DNA from: an uncultured Muribaculaceae bacterium
GTDB lineage: Bacteria > Bacteroidota > Bacteroidia > Bacteroidales > Muribaculaceae
Assembly (NCBI GenBank): GCA_910577315.1
Contig: CAJTME010000010.1
Coordinates: 51,249-115,248 of the forward strand
Reading direction: 5' to 3'
DNA length: 64,000 bases
Shown here: positions 42,348 through 50,298 of the stretch, piece after piece
How positions within the stretch are numbered: position 1 is the stretch's first letter
How the letters are laid out: each line of letters opens with the position of its first letter
Translations under genes and position numbers: made by a program
The notes under the pieces: generated by a model
Databases searched by the model: none
Seen by the model: only the letters and a program-made list of their open reading frames with translations
What the model was told of the DNA's origin: nothing

Positions 42348-42683
42348 TTACTCCACTACATACACGTCCTCGTGGGGACGCTTCATATTATATTGTTCCC
42401 TCACCACCTGTTCCATCAGCTCGGGGTCGGTCGATAGGCGGCGGTTGAGGTCCTTGTAATAGGCCAGGGAATCCCGCTGGCTCTTGAGGCATATTTCCAG
42501 GCTGTCAATCATGCGCTGGTAGGCGAAGCGCTGCACCACGGATTTCTCGCCGAAAACGCACACATACACAATCACCGCCAGCCCTATGACGGTGGGGATT
42601 GCGAGGTAGCGTCTCACCCACGACTTTTTTTTCACGGGCGACTCGGCCACTGGTTTGGAAGAATCGGGATTCTGGTCGTTCAT
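42348..42683 (-). CDS. FtsB/DivIC-like septum formation protein
   Basis: A 111-residue bitopic membrane protein: a basic cytoplasmic N-terminus, one helix (about residues 29-47, YLAIPTVIGLAVIVYVCVF) and a periplasmic coiled coil (about 55-95) ending EQVVREQYNMKRPHEDVYVVE. The ending resembles the conserved 'E..AR..Y.M..PGE..Y' pattern of FtsB/DivIC, which form a complex with FtsL and FtsQ at the division site. It lies 11 bases after ribF. Confidence 0.85.
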   Translation of the reverse strand: MNDQNPDSSKPVAESPVKKKSWVRRYLAIPTVIGLAVIVYVCVFGEKSVVQRFAYQRMIDSLEICLKSQRDSLAYYKDLNRRLSTDPELMEQVVREQYNMKRPHEDVYVVE

Positions 42684-42694
42684 ATTGATAGGGT

Positions 42695-43594
42695 TTATCC
42701 GTAGATGGCCTTGGCCTGACGGATGTCTTTTCGGATTGCTTTTTTAAGCTCGTCGAGCGAGCCGAATTTCTGCACGCCGCGCAGCCTGGGACCCACGGCA
42801 AATCGAACTTTCTCGCCATACATCTCGCCCAGGTCATGCCCCGGCACATGCAGCTCGTAGGTGAGGGCGTTGCCGTCGGCGATGGTAGGATTGCGTCCCA
42901 CGCTCAGCACGGCAGTATAATCCTCCTGGTCGTCATACATGTCGGGGAAATAGCAGGCGGCGTATACGCCCTCGGCCAGGGGCTGCATGCCGGCCATGTC
43001 GATGTTGAGGGTCGGAAAGCCGAGTTTGTGGCCGTTGCGCTTGCCGCGCACCACGGTGCCTTCCAAAATATGCTGGTCGTCGAGCAGGCTGAGGACACGG
43101 TCGATGTCGCCGTCGGCGATGGCATGCCTGACCTTGGAGGACGATGGCGTCTCGCCATCGTCGGTGACAGCCCTGTCGATGAAACGCACATCTATGCCGG
43201 CGCTCCGGCCAGCCTCGATGTACTCGTCGTGCGTCTTGAGGCGGTCGTGGCCAAAAGTGTTGTCATAGCCCATTACAAGAACCGTCACGGCATATCGCTC
43301 GCGCAGCAGCCGCATGAATTCCGCGGCTGTGAGGGCCGCCAGCTCGGGCGTGAAGTTCAGGTACGACACGCGGCCTATGCCGAATTCTTCTATCCGTTCC
43401 TGCGACACATCCCGCGAGGTAATCCACAGGGGGCAGCGTGTCGGGGCCACCACGCTGAGGGGGTGGTTGGTGAAGGTGATTATGCGTGATTCCAGGCCTT
43501 CTTCCCCTGAAATGCGCATCACATTATCTATGATGGCCTTGTGGCCTACGTGAATGCCGTCGAAAGTGCCGACGGCGGCTACACAAGATTTCAT
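42695..43594 (-). CDS. ribF: Bifunctional riboflavin kinase/FAD synthetase
   Basis: A 299-residue enzyme making FMN from riboflavin and FAD from FMN. The N-terminal adenylyltransferase domain (about 1-180) has GTFDGIHVGHKAIIDNV with the HxGH motif and SSSKVRHAIADGDI. The C-terminal flavokinase domain (about 180-299) has GTVVRGKRNGHKLGFPTLNID and SVGRNPTIADGN. Its start overlaps the HAD stop by one base (TAATG), so translation is probably coupled. Confidence 0.95.
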   Translation of the reverse strand: MKSCVAAVGTFDGIHVGHKAIIDNVMRISGEEGLESRIITFTNHPLSVVAPTRCPLWITSRDVSQERIEEFGIGRVSYLNFTPELAALTAAEFMRLLRERYAVTVLVMGYDNTFGHDRLKTHDEYIEAGRSAGIDVRFIDRAVTDDGETPSSSKVRHAIADGDIDRVLSLLDDQHILEGTVVRGKRNGHKLGFPTLNIDMAGMQPLAEGVYAACYFPDMYDDQEDYTAVLSVGRNPTIADGNALTYELHVPGHDLGEMYGEKVRFAVGPRLRGVQKFGSLDELKKAIRKDIRQAKAIYG

Positions 43595-44211
43595 TACTCC
43601 ACCGTATTATGCAGTATGTCGACAAATTCCGTGCCGGGAGCCACCAGGGCGGTCTTGAAGCCGAGTTTGGCCGCGGCATCGAGATTGGCCTGCGAATCGT
43701 CGAAAAACAATGTCTCGGCGGGGTCGATGCCGAGGGTGTCGGCGGTGTATCGGAATATCTTTTCCTCGGGCTTGAGCGAGTTGGCCTCGAACGATGTCAC
43801 CATGCCATCGAAATAATATTCCCGGTCGTGACCGTCCTTCTCAAATTCTGTGCGTATGGTCGAATCCCACATGATGGGATTGGTATTGCTCAGCAGATAC
43901 ACATTATATTTGGCCTTGAGCTCCTCAAGCGCGCGCAGGCGATGGGCGGGAATCCCGATGAGGAAACGGCAGAATGCCGCGTCGATAGCCTCGTCGGAGG
44001 TGCCGGCGGGAAGATTGGGACGCAGGGCCTCGTGAAATTCCGCCACGCTGATGTCTCCCCGCTCGAGAGCCATGAACGGCCCCTGTTGGGAAAACTCGCC
44101 GAAATATCCCGAGGCATCCTTAAGGCCGAGGGCCTCGAAAGCCTCAACGCATCGTTCCTTGCGGATGTCCATAATGACCCCGCCAAGGTCAAAAAGCAAA
44201 TTCTTAATCAT
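43594..44211 (-). CDS. HAD-superfamily hydrolase
   Basis: A 205-residue cytoplasmic phosphatase-like protein of HAD subfamily IA. Motif I is FDLGGVIMD, where the usual second Asp (DxD) is replaced by Gly; this DxG form is common in the YihX-like group. Motif II is LLSNTN, the motif III lysine lies in SLKPEEKIF, and motif IV is LFFDDSQAN. It is the first gene of the unit with ribF and the ftsB-like gene. A TAACTTTG element ends only four bases before the ATG, implying a leaderless transcript. Confidence 0.9.
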   Translation of the reverse strand: MIKNLLFDLGGVIMDIRKERCVEAFEALGLKDASGYFGEFSQQGPFMALERGDISVAEFHEALRPNLPAGTSDEAIDAAFCRFLIGIPAHRLRALEELKAKYNVYLLSNTNPIMWDSTIRTEFEKDGHDREYYFDGMVTSFEANSLKPEEKIFRYTADTLGIDPAETLFFDDSQANLDAAAKLGFKTALVAPGTEFVDILHNTVE

Positions 44212-44215
44212 GCGG

Positions 44216-44223
44216 CAAAGTTA
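44216..44223 (-). promoter_or_regulatory. Promoter -7 element directly before the HAD gene
   Basis: TAACTTTG on the minus strand, four bases from the start codon of the HAD gene. If used, transcription would start at or beside the A of the ATG. Confidence 0.6.
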
Positions 44224-44264
44224 GTAAAAATTTGGCAAACGGCAGCGTTAAAGACCTATAACGG

Positions 44265-44810
44265 TTATGCTTGCGCGTCACTCTCGCGGTAAAGCCTTTC
44301 GGGCGGGATGGCCGCGGCGGTGGCTTCGTTGTAGCGCTCCCCGAGCGACAGCGACAGCCCGGCACGAAGAAGCTGACGGGCAGCCTCGGGCTTGCCGCGG
44401 AAACCGTGGACTATCCACATGCCCTCGGCAGGTCGCAGGCGCCGGGCGGCACTCAGCAGCCGGTCGTCGGATTTCACGCAATGAATAATCAACGGTTTTC
44501 CAACCATGGCGGCGAGCCTGGCCTGGAAATCGAACAGGCGCCGCTGGGCCTCGGGCGAACCGCCGCGCAGACAGTCGAAACCACATTCGCCGATGGCCAC
44601 CACCCGCGGGTCACGGGCCATCGAAACCAGCGACTTCAACTCGGTCAAGGTTATGGCGCGACCGCTTTCCCATGGATGTATCCCGACGCTGTATGTGCCG
44701 CCGGGCAGCATAGACTCGCCGGGAACGATGTTCACCACCGTGTCGCCGCACAGCTCGCGGGTGCGGTCGTGGGAATGGATGTCGGAATATCTGTCGAGGG
44801 GACGCGTCAT
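44265..44810 (-). CDS. TatD-family hydrolase, short form
   Basis: A 181-residue metal-dependent hydrolase-like protein of the TatD family, whose members are deoxyribonucleases or deacylases. Metal-site motifs are recognisable: DIHSHD for the first HxH, VAIGECGFD for the glutamate, LIIHCVKSD and WIVHGFRGKPEAA for later histidines, and RESDAQA at the end for the last aspartate. Normal TatD proteins have about 255 residues, so a segment between motifs and the C-terminal helices are missing. The start at 44810 overlaps the yidD stop (ATGA). Activity is uncertain. Confidence 0.82.
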   Translation of the reverse strand: MTRPLDRYSDIHSHDRTRELCGDTVVNIVPGESMLPGGTYSVGIHPWESGRAITLTELKSLVSMARDPRVVAIGECGFDCLRGGSPEAQRRLFDFQARLAAMVGKPLIIHCVKSDDRLLSAARRLRPAEGMWIVHGFRGKPEAARQLLRAGLSLSLGERYNEATAAAIPPERLYRESDAQA

Positions 44811-45028
44811 GGCACGGGGTCGTAGCCGCTGCCTCCCCAGGGATGGCAGCGCATGATGCGCCGCAACGCCAGCCACCCTCCCCGCCAGGGGCCATGCCGC
44901 CTGAGGGCCTCAAGGGCATACTCGCTGCATGTGGGCGCGAACCGGCAACAGGGAGGAAACATAGGCGATATACAGGCGCGGTAGAATTTTACCGGCAGCG
45001 AGAACAGAACGACGAAAAACCTATTCAT
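44807..45028 (-). CDS. yidD: Membrane protein insertion efficiency factor YidD
   Basis: A 73-residue protein with the full YidD signature: FYRACISPMFPPCCRFAPTCSEYALEALRRHGPWRGGWLALRRI, then RCHPWGGSGYDPVP. YidD assists YidC in inserting membrane proteins and usually sits beside rnpA, as here. It overlaps rnpA by eight bases and the tatD-like gene by four, so all three are coupled. Confidence 0.96.
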   Translation of the reverse strand: MNRFFVVLFSLPVKFYRACISPMFPPCCRFAPTCSEYALEALRRHGPWRGGWLALRRIMRCHPWGGSGYDPVP

Positions 45029-45425
45029 CGCCTTCCTTGCACTGAGAGCCGCTGATGGCAGTCATCAACTTAGCCATGGCCTTTTCGACCGAGCGGTATG
45101 AGCACAGCTTATCGGCTACATATATGAACGCGACATCCACACGGGTGCCGTCGGGCATGGGATATGCGGGACGGGCCAGGCGGTAGGCCTCGCGCACGCG
45201 CCGCCGCATCTGCACACGGTCTACGGCATGGCGCAGCCGCTTCTTGGGAATCGACACCACGAATGCGACGGGGGCGTCGGAACTTCGGCGCGGATTCTTG
45301 CGCCAGACGGCCCTGAGGGGATAGGCCAGCGCCCCCTGCACGCCCTCGCCTCCACGCATAAAAAGCTGCTCGATGGCAACCGTCGAGCAGAGCTTTTCTT
45401 TCTTGTAGAGGCGCAAGCCTTTCAT
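45021..45425 (-). CDS. rnpA: Ribonuclease P protein component
   Basis: A 134-residue basic protein that binds RNase P RNA for tRNA 5' maturation. The conserved arginine-rich helix reads KKRLRHAVDRVQMRRRVREAYRL, a variant of the RNR motif, and KLCSTVAIEQLF marks the start region. It is a little longer than usual because of an insertion around residues 40-50. rpmH, its common upstream neighbour, is absent; hemD lies 18 bases upstream instead. Confidence 0.93.
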   Translation of the reverse strand: MKGLRLYKKEKLCSTVAIEQLFMRGGEGVQGALAYPLRAVWRKNPRRSSDAPVAFVVSIPKKRLRHAVDRVQMRRRVREAYRLARPAYPMPDGTRVDVAFIYVADKLCSYRSVEKAMAKLMTAISGSQCKEGDE

Positions 45426-45443
45426 GATGCTGGAAATAATGTC

Positions 45444-46211
45444 TTAGACGGCTTCCTCGGCCTGGGGCACACCGTTGTGCTCGGCCAGATACTGGTCGAT
45501 GGCGGCGGTCATCGAGGGAGCCTTCACCGATGGAGCCTCGATGTCGACACGGAGGCCGGCGTCCTTGGCCGCCTTGGCAGTGGTGGCGCCGAAGGTGGCG
45601 ATGGCTATGTCGCCCTGGTTGAAGTCGGGGAAATTCTTCATCAGCGAATCGATTCCCTGGGGCGAGAAGAATACGAGCATGTCGTAATCAAACGCCTCGT
45701 CGGGACCGAAGTCGTTGCTGACGGTGCGGTACATGACGGCGCGGTCATAATTGATGACGCCGTTCAGAATCTCGGCGTCGCTGCCCGAGTTTACGTCCGA
45801 CACGGCAAGCAGATACTTGTCTTTCTTGTGCTTCTGCATATAGGGAAGCAGACCTTCGAGCTTGCCGGTGGGCGAGCAGAAAATCTTGCGCTTGCGGTAG
45901 ACGGTGTATTTCTGGAGGTAGTTCGCAATCTGGTCGGACACGCAGAAGTACATCTGTGTGTCGGGCACCTGATAGCGCATTTCCTCACAAAGGCGGAAGA
46001 AATGGTCTATGGCTGTCTTGGCTGTGAATATTACGGCGTTGTGGTCAGGAATGGAGACCTTTTGGGCGCGGAATTCGCGGGCGGAAAGGCCTTCGACTTT
46101 TATAAAGGGGCGAAAAACCACCTCTACGCCGTACTTGTCGGCAAGTTCAAAGTAAGGAGACTTTTCAGATGAAGGTTTCGGCTGCGATACTAAAATTTTC
46201 TTTACTTTCAC
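45444..46211 (-). CDS. hemD: Uroporphyrinogen-III synthase
   Basis: A 255-residue enzyme closing the tetrapyrrole ring, with inversion of ring D, in haem and corrin synthesis. The HemD fold of two alpha/beta domains is suggested by KILVSQPKPSSEKSPYFELADKYG, AVIFTAKTAIDHFF, and the C-terminal DMLVFFSPQGIDSLMKNFP and IATFGATTAKAAKDAGL. HemD proteins diverge strongly, but the ordering of these blocks is typical of Bacteroidetes members. It lies between the DUF4271 gene and rnpA. Confidence 0.9.
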   Translation of the reverse strand: MKVKKILVSQPKPSSEKSPYFELADKYGVEVVFRPFIKVEGLSAREFRAQKVSIPDHNAVIFTAKTAIDHFFRLCEEMRYQVPDTQMYFCVSDQIANYLQKYTVYRKRKIFCSPTGKLEGLLPYMQKHKKDKYLLAVSDVNSGSDAEILNGVINYDRAVMYRTVSNDFGPDEAFDYDMLVFFSPQGIDSLMKNFPDFNQGDIAIATFGATTAKAAKDAGLRVDIEAPSVKAPSMTAAIDQYLAEHNGVPQAEEAV

Positions 46212-46261
46212 TTCTCTATAATTTTAGCCCGCAGTGTGTTTTATGGACGATGCGGGCGGAA

Positions 46262-47113
46262 TCACACAAACTCGGAGACCGAGCATTTATACACTAAAAT
46301 CAGCGGTATAATTTCAAGGGTGCAAAGGTACAAAATAAAATAAAGAATACTGGTTATTTTATTGTAAAAAATTCTAAATCCCTTCACTATGAACATAATT
46401 CTGGCCACAAAATAGACCAAAAGTCCAATTTCGAGCATCCACAGGGTCGTCGAAGGATAGAAAATCACCATTATGGCAGGGATGGCCAGCGCCAGCCCAA
46501 GCAGTGCCTGCGACGAATTGAAACCCCTGATCCACTCGCGCCTGCCCTCTGGAGTAGAGAAGGTATAACCGACGGTCTGGTAAGCGGCCAGCTCGAAAAG
46601 ATAGTACAGGCCCACAAGTGCGGTAATCTTACCAACCAGCGGAAGGGTCAGCAGCCCGGCGTCGCCCGACGACATCCGGCTCACGGCTCCCGACACAAGT
46701 ATGCCGGCGCCGACTATGAACTGAAGGATAAGCACCACCATCACCCGTACATCGCCGGCAGGACGGTCGTCAAACACATTGTCGCGCCCGTGGCGAACCT
46801 TCACAAGTTCCTCGCCATAAACCTTGACAAGCCGACGGAGATTGTTGAAGTTAAAGGCCAGCACCACAAAAAGAACCGTCAGCACAATCAGGAAGCCTGA
46901 AAAATTTCCCGGGCGCACCGCGCGGGGCTGAGGCTCAAGGCCGTCTTTCCACGCGGGCACGACGGCAACGACGCTGTCTGCAGCCACGGCGGTTGTATCG
47001 GCTGCTGTCAGCGACATGATGCGGGCTGTGTCAAGCAATGGATCGAATGGCCGCGCCGACTCCGAAAAGTCGCGTGGCATCACAAGCACCGAGTCTTCCG
47101 ACGCACTCAGCAT
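46262..47113 (-). CDS. DUF4271 membrane protein
   Basis: A roughly 283-residue membrane protein of the Bacteroidetes DUF4271 family, with six to seven hydrophobic helices (from FSGFLIVLTVLFVVLAF onward) and the family segment RIMFIVKGFRIFYNKITSILYFILYLCTLEIIPLILVYK at the C-terminus. The frame is open further 5', but a TAACTTTG element at 47194-47201 places the start later; ATG 47113 is chosen, with a TTG at 47188 as an alternative. The gene is followed by hemD with a 50-base gap, the arrangement I expect in this phylum. Its function is unknown. Confidence 0.8.
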   Translation of the reverse strand: MLSASEDSVLVMPRDFSESARPFDPLLDTARIMSLTAADTTAVAADSVVAVVPAWKDGLEPQPRAVRPGNFSGFLIVLTVLFVVLAFNFNNLRRLVKVYGEELVKVRHGRDNVFDDRPAGDVRVMVVLILQFIVGAGILVSGAVSRMSSGDAGLLTLPLVGKITALVGLYYLFELAAYQTVGYTFSTPEGRREWIRGFNSSQALLGLALAIPAIMVIFYPSTTLWMLEIGLLVYFVARIMFIVKGFRIFYNKITSILYFILYLCTLEIIPLILVYKCSVSEFV

Positions 47114-47384
47114 CAATATCGAATCAAGTTCTGAAGTATCCAATTTATAAGAGGGTGTAAGGGTCTGAACCTTGATAATAACATTCAACGACACAAAGTT
47201 ACGAAAATATTTACAAGCAACCTGCAAATATTGGTTCCTCCCCGCCTGGTTTAACGCTCGTCGCCATTGTTCACCAGTTGTTCCGAAAGGTTCAATCAGC
47301 ATGCAATTTTCAGATACAAACATGTTACAAATTATACACAATAACGTTAATTCAACCATGTTGTAACAGCGGTGTAACAATTTG

Positions 47385-47406
47385 TATCAATTTTAATTAA
47401 TTGATA
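47385..47406. promoter_or_regulatory. Inverted repeat, possible operator upstream of the ECF sigma gene
   Basis: Perfect 8-base arms TATCAATT/AATTGATA with a 6-base AT-only centre, about 65 bases upstream of the sigma gene's -33 element. Confidence 0.4.
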
Positions 47407-47471
47407 TTCAATATATTATATTATTGTTGCAACAAAATCTACTCGATTAACATCTATTAACACTAAAAACC

Positions 47472-47502
47472 TTGACAAAAGCCGATTTATGCCCCATCTT
47501 TG
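47472..47502 (+). promoter_or_regulatory. Promoter of the ECF sigma factor gene
   Basis: TTG (47472-47474), a 20-base spacer and CATCTTTG (47495-47502), one mismatch from TAnnTTTG. The leader is about 45 bases before the ATG at 47553. Confidence 0.6.
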
Positions 47503-47552
47503 CAATGTCATCAGACAAAAACCGAAAAATAAAACCTCAAAAATTTAAAGTT

Positions 47553-48056
47553 ATGAAGAGCGAAAAATTCCAATCCAACCTCATGCAACTCCAAGGCAAC
47601 CTTCTTAATTTTGCCTACATGCTGACCTCCAACCGCGACGACGCATACGATCTGCTGCAGGACACCACCCTCAAAGCCCTCGACAACGAAGACAAGTACG
47701 CAGAAAACACCAACTTCAAGGGATGGGTATTCACCATCATGCGCAACATCTTCATCAACAACTACCGCCGTGGCCAGCGCGCCGCAACCGTAGTCGATAC
47801 AACCGACAACCTCTACCACCTCAACCTCTCGCAGGACTCGGGTCTCGAAGCTCCCGAAGAATCGTTCCACGCCGCTGAAATCACCTCGGTCATCGACTCC
47901 TTCCCCGACGAATACCGCATCCCCTTCTCGATGCACGTCGCAGGATACAAGTACAACGAAATCGCCGAACACATGCACCTCCCCCTCGGAACCGTGAAGA
48001 GCCGCATCTTCTTCGCACGCAAAAAACTTCAGGAACGCTTCTCCGACTACCGCTAA
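47553..48056 (+). CDS. ECF-type RNA polymerase sigma factor
   Basis: A 167-residue sigma-70 family factor with region 2 (about 8-75; LLNFAYMLTSNRDDAYDLLQDTTLKAL and FKGWVFTIMRNIFINNYRR) and region 4 (about 105-160; PFSMHVAGYKYNEIAEHMHLPLGTVKSRIFFARKKL). The ATG at 47553 is preferred over an earlier one because the promoter overlaps the upstream frame. No anti-sigma factor gene is adjacent, as is common for the Bacteroidetes EcfG-like 'RpoE' housekeeping-type factors. It is a single-gene unit ending in a strong terminator. Confidence 0.92.
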   Translation: MKSEKFQSNLMQLQGNLLNFAYMLTSNRDDAYDLLQDTTLKALDNEDKYAENTNFKGWVFTIMRNIFINNYRRGQRAATVVDTTDNLYHLNLSQDSGLEAPEESFHAAEITSVIDSFPDEYRIPFSMHVAGYKYNEIAEHMHLPLGTVKSRIFFARKKLQERFSDYR

Positions 48057-48152
48057 GCCGGCTATTGGTCAAACGCTCAAATTCATAACGAACAATATAA
48101 TAAGTCTGACAAAACAGTCTAACAAAACACCCATATAAATAGCCAAAATTCG

Positions 48153-48179
48153 GCCCCGCCAACCCGGCGGGGCTTTTTT
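48153..48179 (+). terminator. Intrinsic terminator of the ECF sigma gene
   Basis: Stem GCCCCGCC-AACCC-GGCGGGGC followed by T6, about 95 bases after the stop codon. Confidence 0.9.
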
Positions 48180-48213
48180 ATGTCAGTGAACGGCATTATT
48201 GAAAAAAAATCGC

Positions 48214-48221
48214 TATATTTG
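48214..48221 (+). promoter_or_regulatory. Promoter -7 element of pyrH-frr
   Basis: TATATTTG, about 25 bases before the pyrH start codon. Confidence 0.6.
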
Positions 48222-48246
48222 CACTCATTCAAAACATCATGGAAAA

Positions 48247-48957
48247 ATGAGGACAAAATATACAAGAGTACTTCTCAAACTGAGCGGTGAATCGCTCATG
48301 GGACATCAGGGCTACGGCATCGACAAGGAACGCCTCAGTTCCTATGCCGAGCAAATCAAGAATATCGTGGCCGGCGGGGTCCAGGTTGCCATCGTAATCG
48401 GCGGAGGCAACATCTTCCGCGGCCTCAGCGGCGCTGCAAAAGGCTTCGACCGCGTGATGGGCGACCAGATGGGCATGCTCGCAACCGTCATCAACTCGCT
48501 CGCCCTCTGCTCGGCCCTTACCAACATAGGCCAGACGGCACGGGTGTTCACGGCCATAAACATGTTCCCCATCGGTGAACAATACTCGAAATGGAAAGCC
48601 ATCGACGCCCTCAAACGCCGCGAAGTGGCCATCATCGCCGGCGGCACCGGCAATCCGTTCTTCACAACCGACACCGGCTCGGCCCTCCGCGCCGTCGAAG
48701 TTGAGGCCGACGTGATGCTCAAGGGAACCCGCGTGGACGGCATCTACACCGCCGACCCCGAGAAAGATCCCACCGCCACCAAATTCTCTGAAATCACCTA
48801 CGATGAAATCTACAACCGCGGCCTGCGCGTGATGGATCTCACCGCCACAGCACTGTGCAAGGAAAACCACATGCCTATCGTGGTCTTCGACATGGACACT
48901 CCCGGCAACCTCGCCAAGGTCATCGACGGCGAACCCATCGGAACCCTGGTCTACTGA
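48247..48957 (+). CDS. pyrH: UMP kinase
   Basis: A 236-residue amino-acid-kinase-fold enzyme converting UMP to UDP. It begins RVLLKLSGESLMG, with the glycine block VAIVIGGGNIFRG, the UMP-binding DQMGMLATVINSLAL and IAGGTGNPFFTTDTGSALRA. The ATG at 48247 (MRTKYTRVLLKLSGE) is chosen; an earlier in-frame ATG lies before the promoter. frr follows after 51 bases, the common pyrH-frr pairing. Confidence 0.97.
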   Translation: MRTKYTRVLLKLSGESLMGHQGYGIDKERLSSYAEQIKNIVAGGVQVAIVIGGGNIFRGLSGAAKGFDRVMGDQMGMLATVINSLALCSALTNIGQTARVFTAINMFPIGEQYSKWKAIDALKRREVAIIAGGTGNPFFTTDTGSALRAVEVEADVMLKGTRVDGIYTADPEKDPTATKFSEITYDEIYNRGLRVMDLTATALCKENHMPIVVFDMDTPGNLAKVIDGEPIGTLVY

Positions 48958-49008
48958 TTTTTCATAATCTCCTCTGCCCCGAACTGTAAATTTAAAACAT
49001 TATATATC

Positions 49009-49569
49009 ATGACTGACCCCAAAACCTATCTGGCCCCTGCCGAGGAAAAAATGGAAATGGCAGTTGCATTCCTCGATGAATCGCTGGCACATATCCGCGC
49101 AGGCAAAGCCAATCCGAAAATTCTTGACGGTATCCGAGTGGATTATTACGGCTCAATGGCTCCCATCAGCAATGTGGCCAACGTTGCCGTGCCCGACGCC
49201 CGCACAATTACCATCACCCCCTGGGAAAAATCAATGTTTAAGGAAATAGAAAAGGCCATCATCAACTCCGAACTCGGCATCATGCCCGAGAACAACGGCG
49301 AGATAATCCGCCTGTCAATTCCGCCCCTCACCGAAGAACGCCGAAAAAACCTCGTGAAGCAGTCGAAAGCCGAGGCCGAGCAGGCCAAAATTTCGGTGCG
49401 CAACGCCCGCCGCGACGCCATCGACGGCCTTAAAAAAGCCATCAAGCAAGGCATGCCCGAAGATGTGGAGAAAGACGCCGAAGCTTCCGTACAGAAGCTC
49501 CACGACAAATACCTGAAACAAATCGACGACCTGTTCGCCGCAAAGGAAAAAGAAATCCTCACCGTGTGA
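49009..49569 (+). CDS. frr: Ribosome recycling factor
   Basis: A 186-residue factor that, with EF-G, splits post-termination ribosomes. Typical segments are LDESLAHIRAGKANPKILDGI, ARTITITPWEKSMFKEIEKAI, and IRLSIPPLTEERRKNLVKQSKAEAEQAKISVRNARRDA. Length is normal. It is cotranscribed with pyrH and ends at a strong terminator. Confidence 0.97.
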   Translation: MTDPKTYLAPAEEKMEMAVAFLDESLAHIRAGKANPKILDGIRVDYYGSMAPISNVANVAVPDARTITITPWEKSMFKEIEKAIINSELGIMPENNGEIIRLSIPPLTEERRKNLVKQSKAEAEQAKISVRNARRDAIDGLKKAIKQGMPEDVEKDAEASVQKLHDKYLKQIDDLFAAKEKEILTV

Positions 49570-49590
49570 CACGTCAGTGAAAATAACCGG

Positions 49591-49636
49591 CAGGAGGCTT
49601 TTGGGATGCAAAATCTTAAAAGCCTCCTGTTTTTTC
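49591..49636 (+). terminator. Intrinsic terminator of pyrH-frr
   Basis: Arms CAGGAGGCTTTT and AAAAGCCTCCTG around a 15-base loop, followed by T6. Confidence 0.9.
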
Positions 49637-49670
49637 CGTACTAAGCGCCCCGTTTGCACGTTATAATATC

Positions 49671-50294
49671 ATGAGATGTTTCCTTACGATACTTGCCGCG
49701 CTTGCCGTCACGGCCGCATGCTCGCGCGCTGAACATACACCCGACTGGTTCTCCGAAATACGGTCGGCCAACAAACTTGTGCTCGCCTCGATGTCAATAT
49801 CCAAAATGGCTACCATAGACGATATGGACTTCTCAAAGGCTAAGGGTTTCAAGCAAAGCGCCGACGCACTGATGGCGAGCCTTAAAGTCGGCGACCGCGT
49901 CGCGGCATATTCCTACGACACATACCTCAAGGCTTACATAGACCTGTCGAACCTTTCGCCTGACGATGTCAAAATTGATGAAGATTCGAAAACAATCACA
50001 ATCATGCTCCCCCCGGTGCAGACAGAGTTCGCCGGCCGCGACCTCGGCATGAGGGAAGAGCATTACCGCGTGACGGGCCTCCGATCGCAGATAAACGCAA
50101 AGGAACGCGCCGAGATAAAGGAAAAAATGAACGCAAGCCTCAAGAAGGAGGTGGAAAACGACCCCGCGTTCAAAAATATATTGATTGACCGGGCTAAAAA
50201 ACAGGCGGTAATGTATTTCGACAACATGTTCGCCGACACCGGCTACACCCCCGTCGTTGTCTTCAAACCCTCCATCACCCTGCTCCCATCCTGA
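49671..50294 (+). CDS. DUF4230 family lipoprotein
   Basis: A 207-residue protein with a short signal and probable lipobox (TAAC, Cys17). The remainder fits DUF4230: KLVLASMSISKMATIDD near the start, YDTYLKAYIDLSNLSPDDVKIDEDSKTITIMLPPVQ in the middle, and a C-terminal amphipathic helix region with ENDPAFKNILIDRAKKQAVMYFDNMF. The family is common in Bacteroidetes and Firmicutes and of unknown function. It is followed after four bases by a second DUF4230 gene. Confidence 0.82.
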   Translation: MRCFLTILAALAVTAACSRAEHTPDWFSEIRSANKLVLASMSISKMATIDDMDFSKAKGFKQSADALMASLKVGDRVAAYSYDTYLKAYIDLSNLSPDDVKIDEDSKTITIMLPPVQTEFAGRDLGMREEHYRVTGLRSQINAKERAEIKEKMNASLKKEVENDPAFKNILIDRAKKQAVMYFDNMFADTGYTPVVVFKPSITLLPS

Positions 50295-50298
50295 CGGT

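Larger units (their letters stand above)
47114..47552. other. Divergent AT-rich regulatory region between DUF4271 and the ECF sigma gene
   Basis: The region holds a minus-strand promoter element (TAACTTTG, 47194-47201), a plus-strand promoter (47472-47502) and a strong inverted repeat TATCAATT-N6-AATTGATA (47385-47406). Several TTGTAAC/GTTACAA-like words lie around 47325-47380. No small gene or RNA is recognised. Confidence 0.65.

Noticed and set aside
44807..45425. rnpA-yidD considered as a marker of the replication origin
   Set aside because: rpmH, dnaA and yidC are absent and no DnaA-box-like cluster was seen in this stretch.
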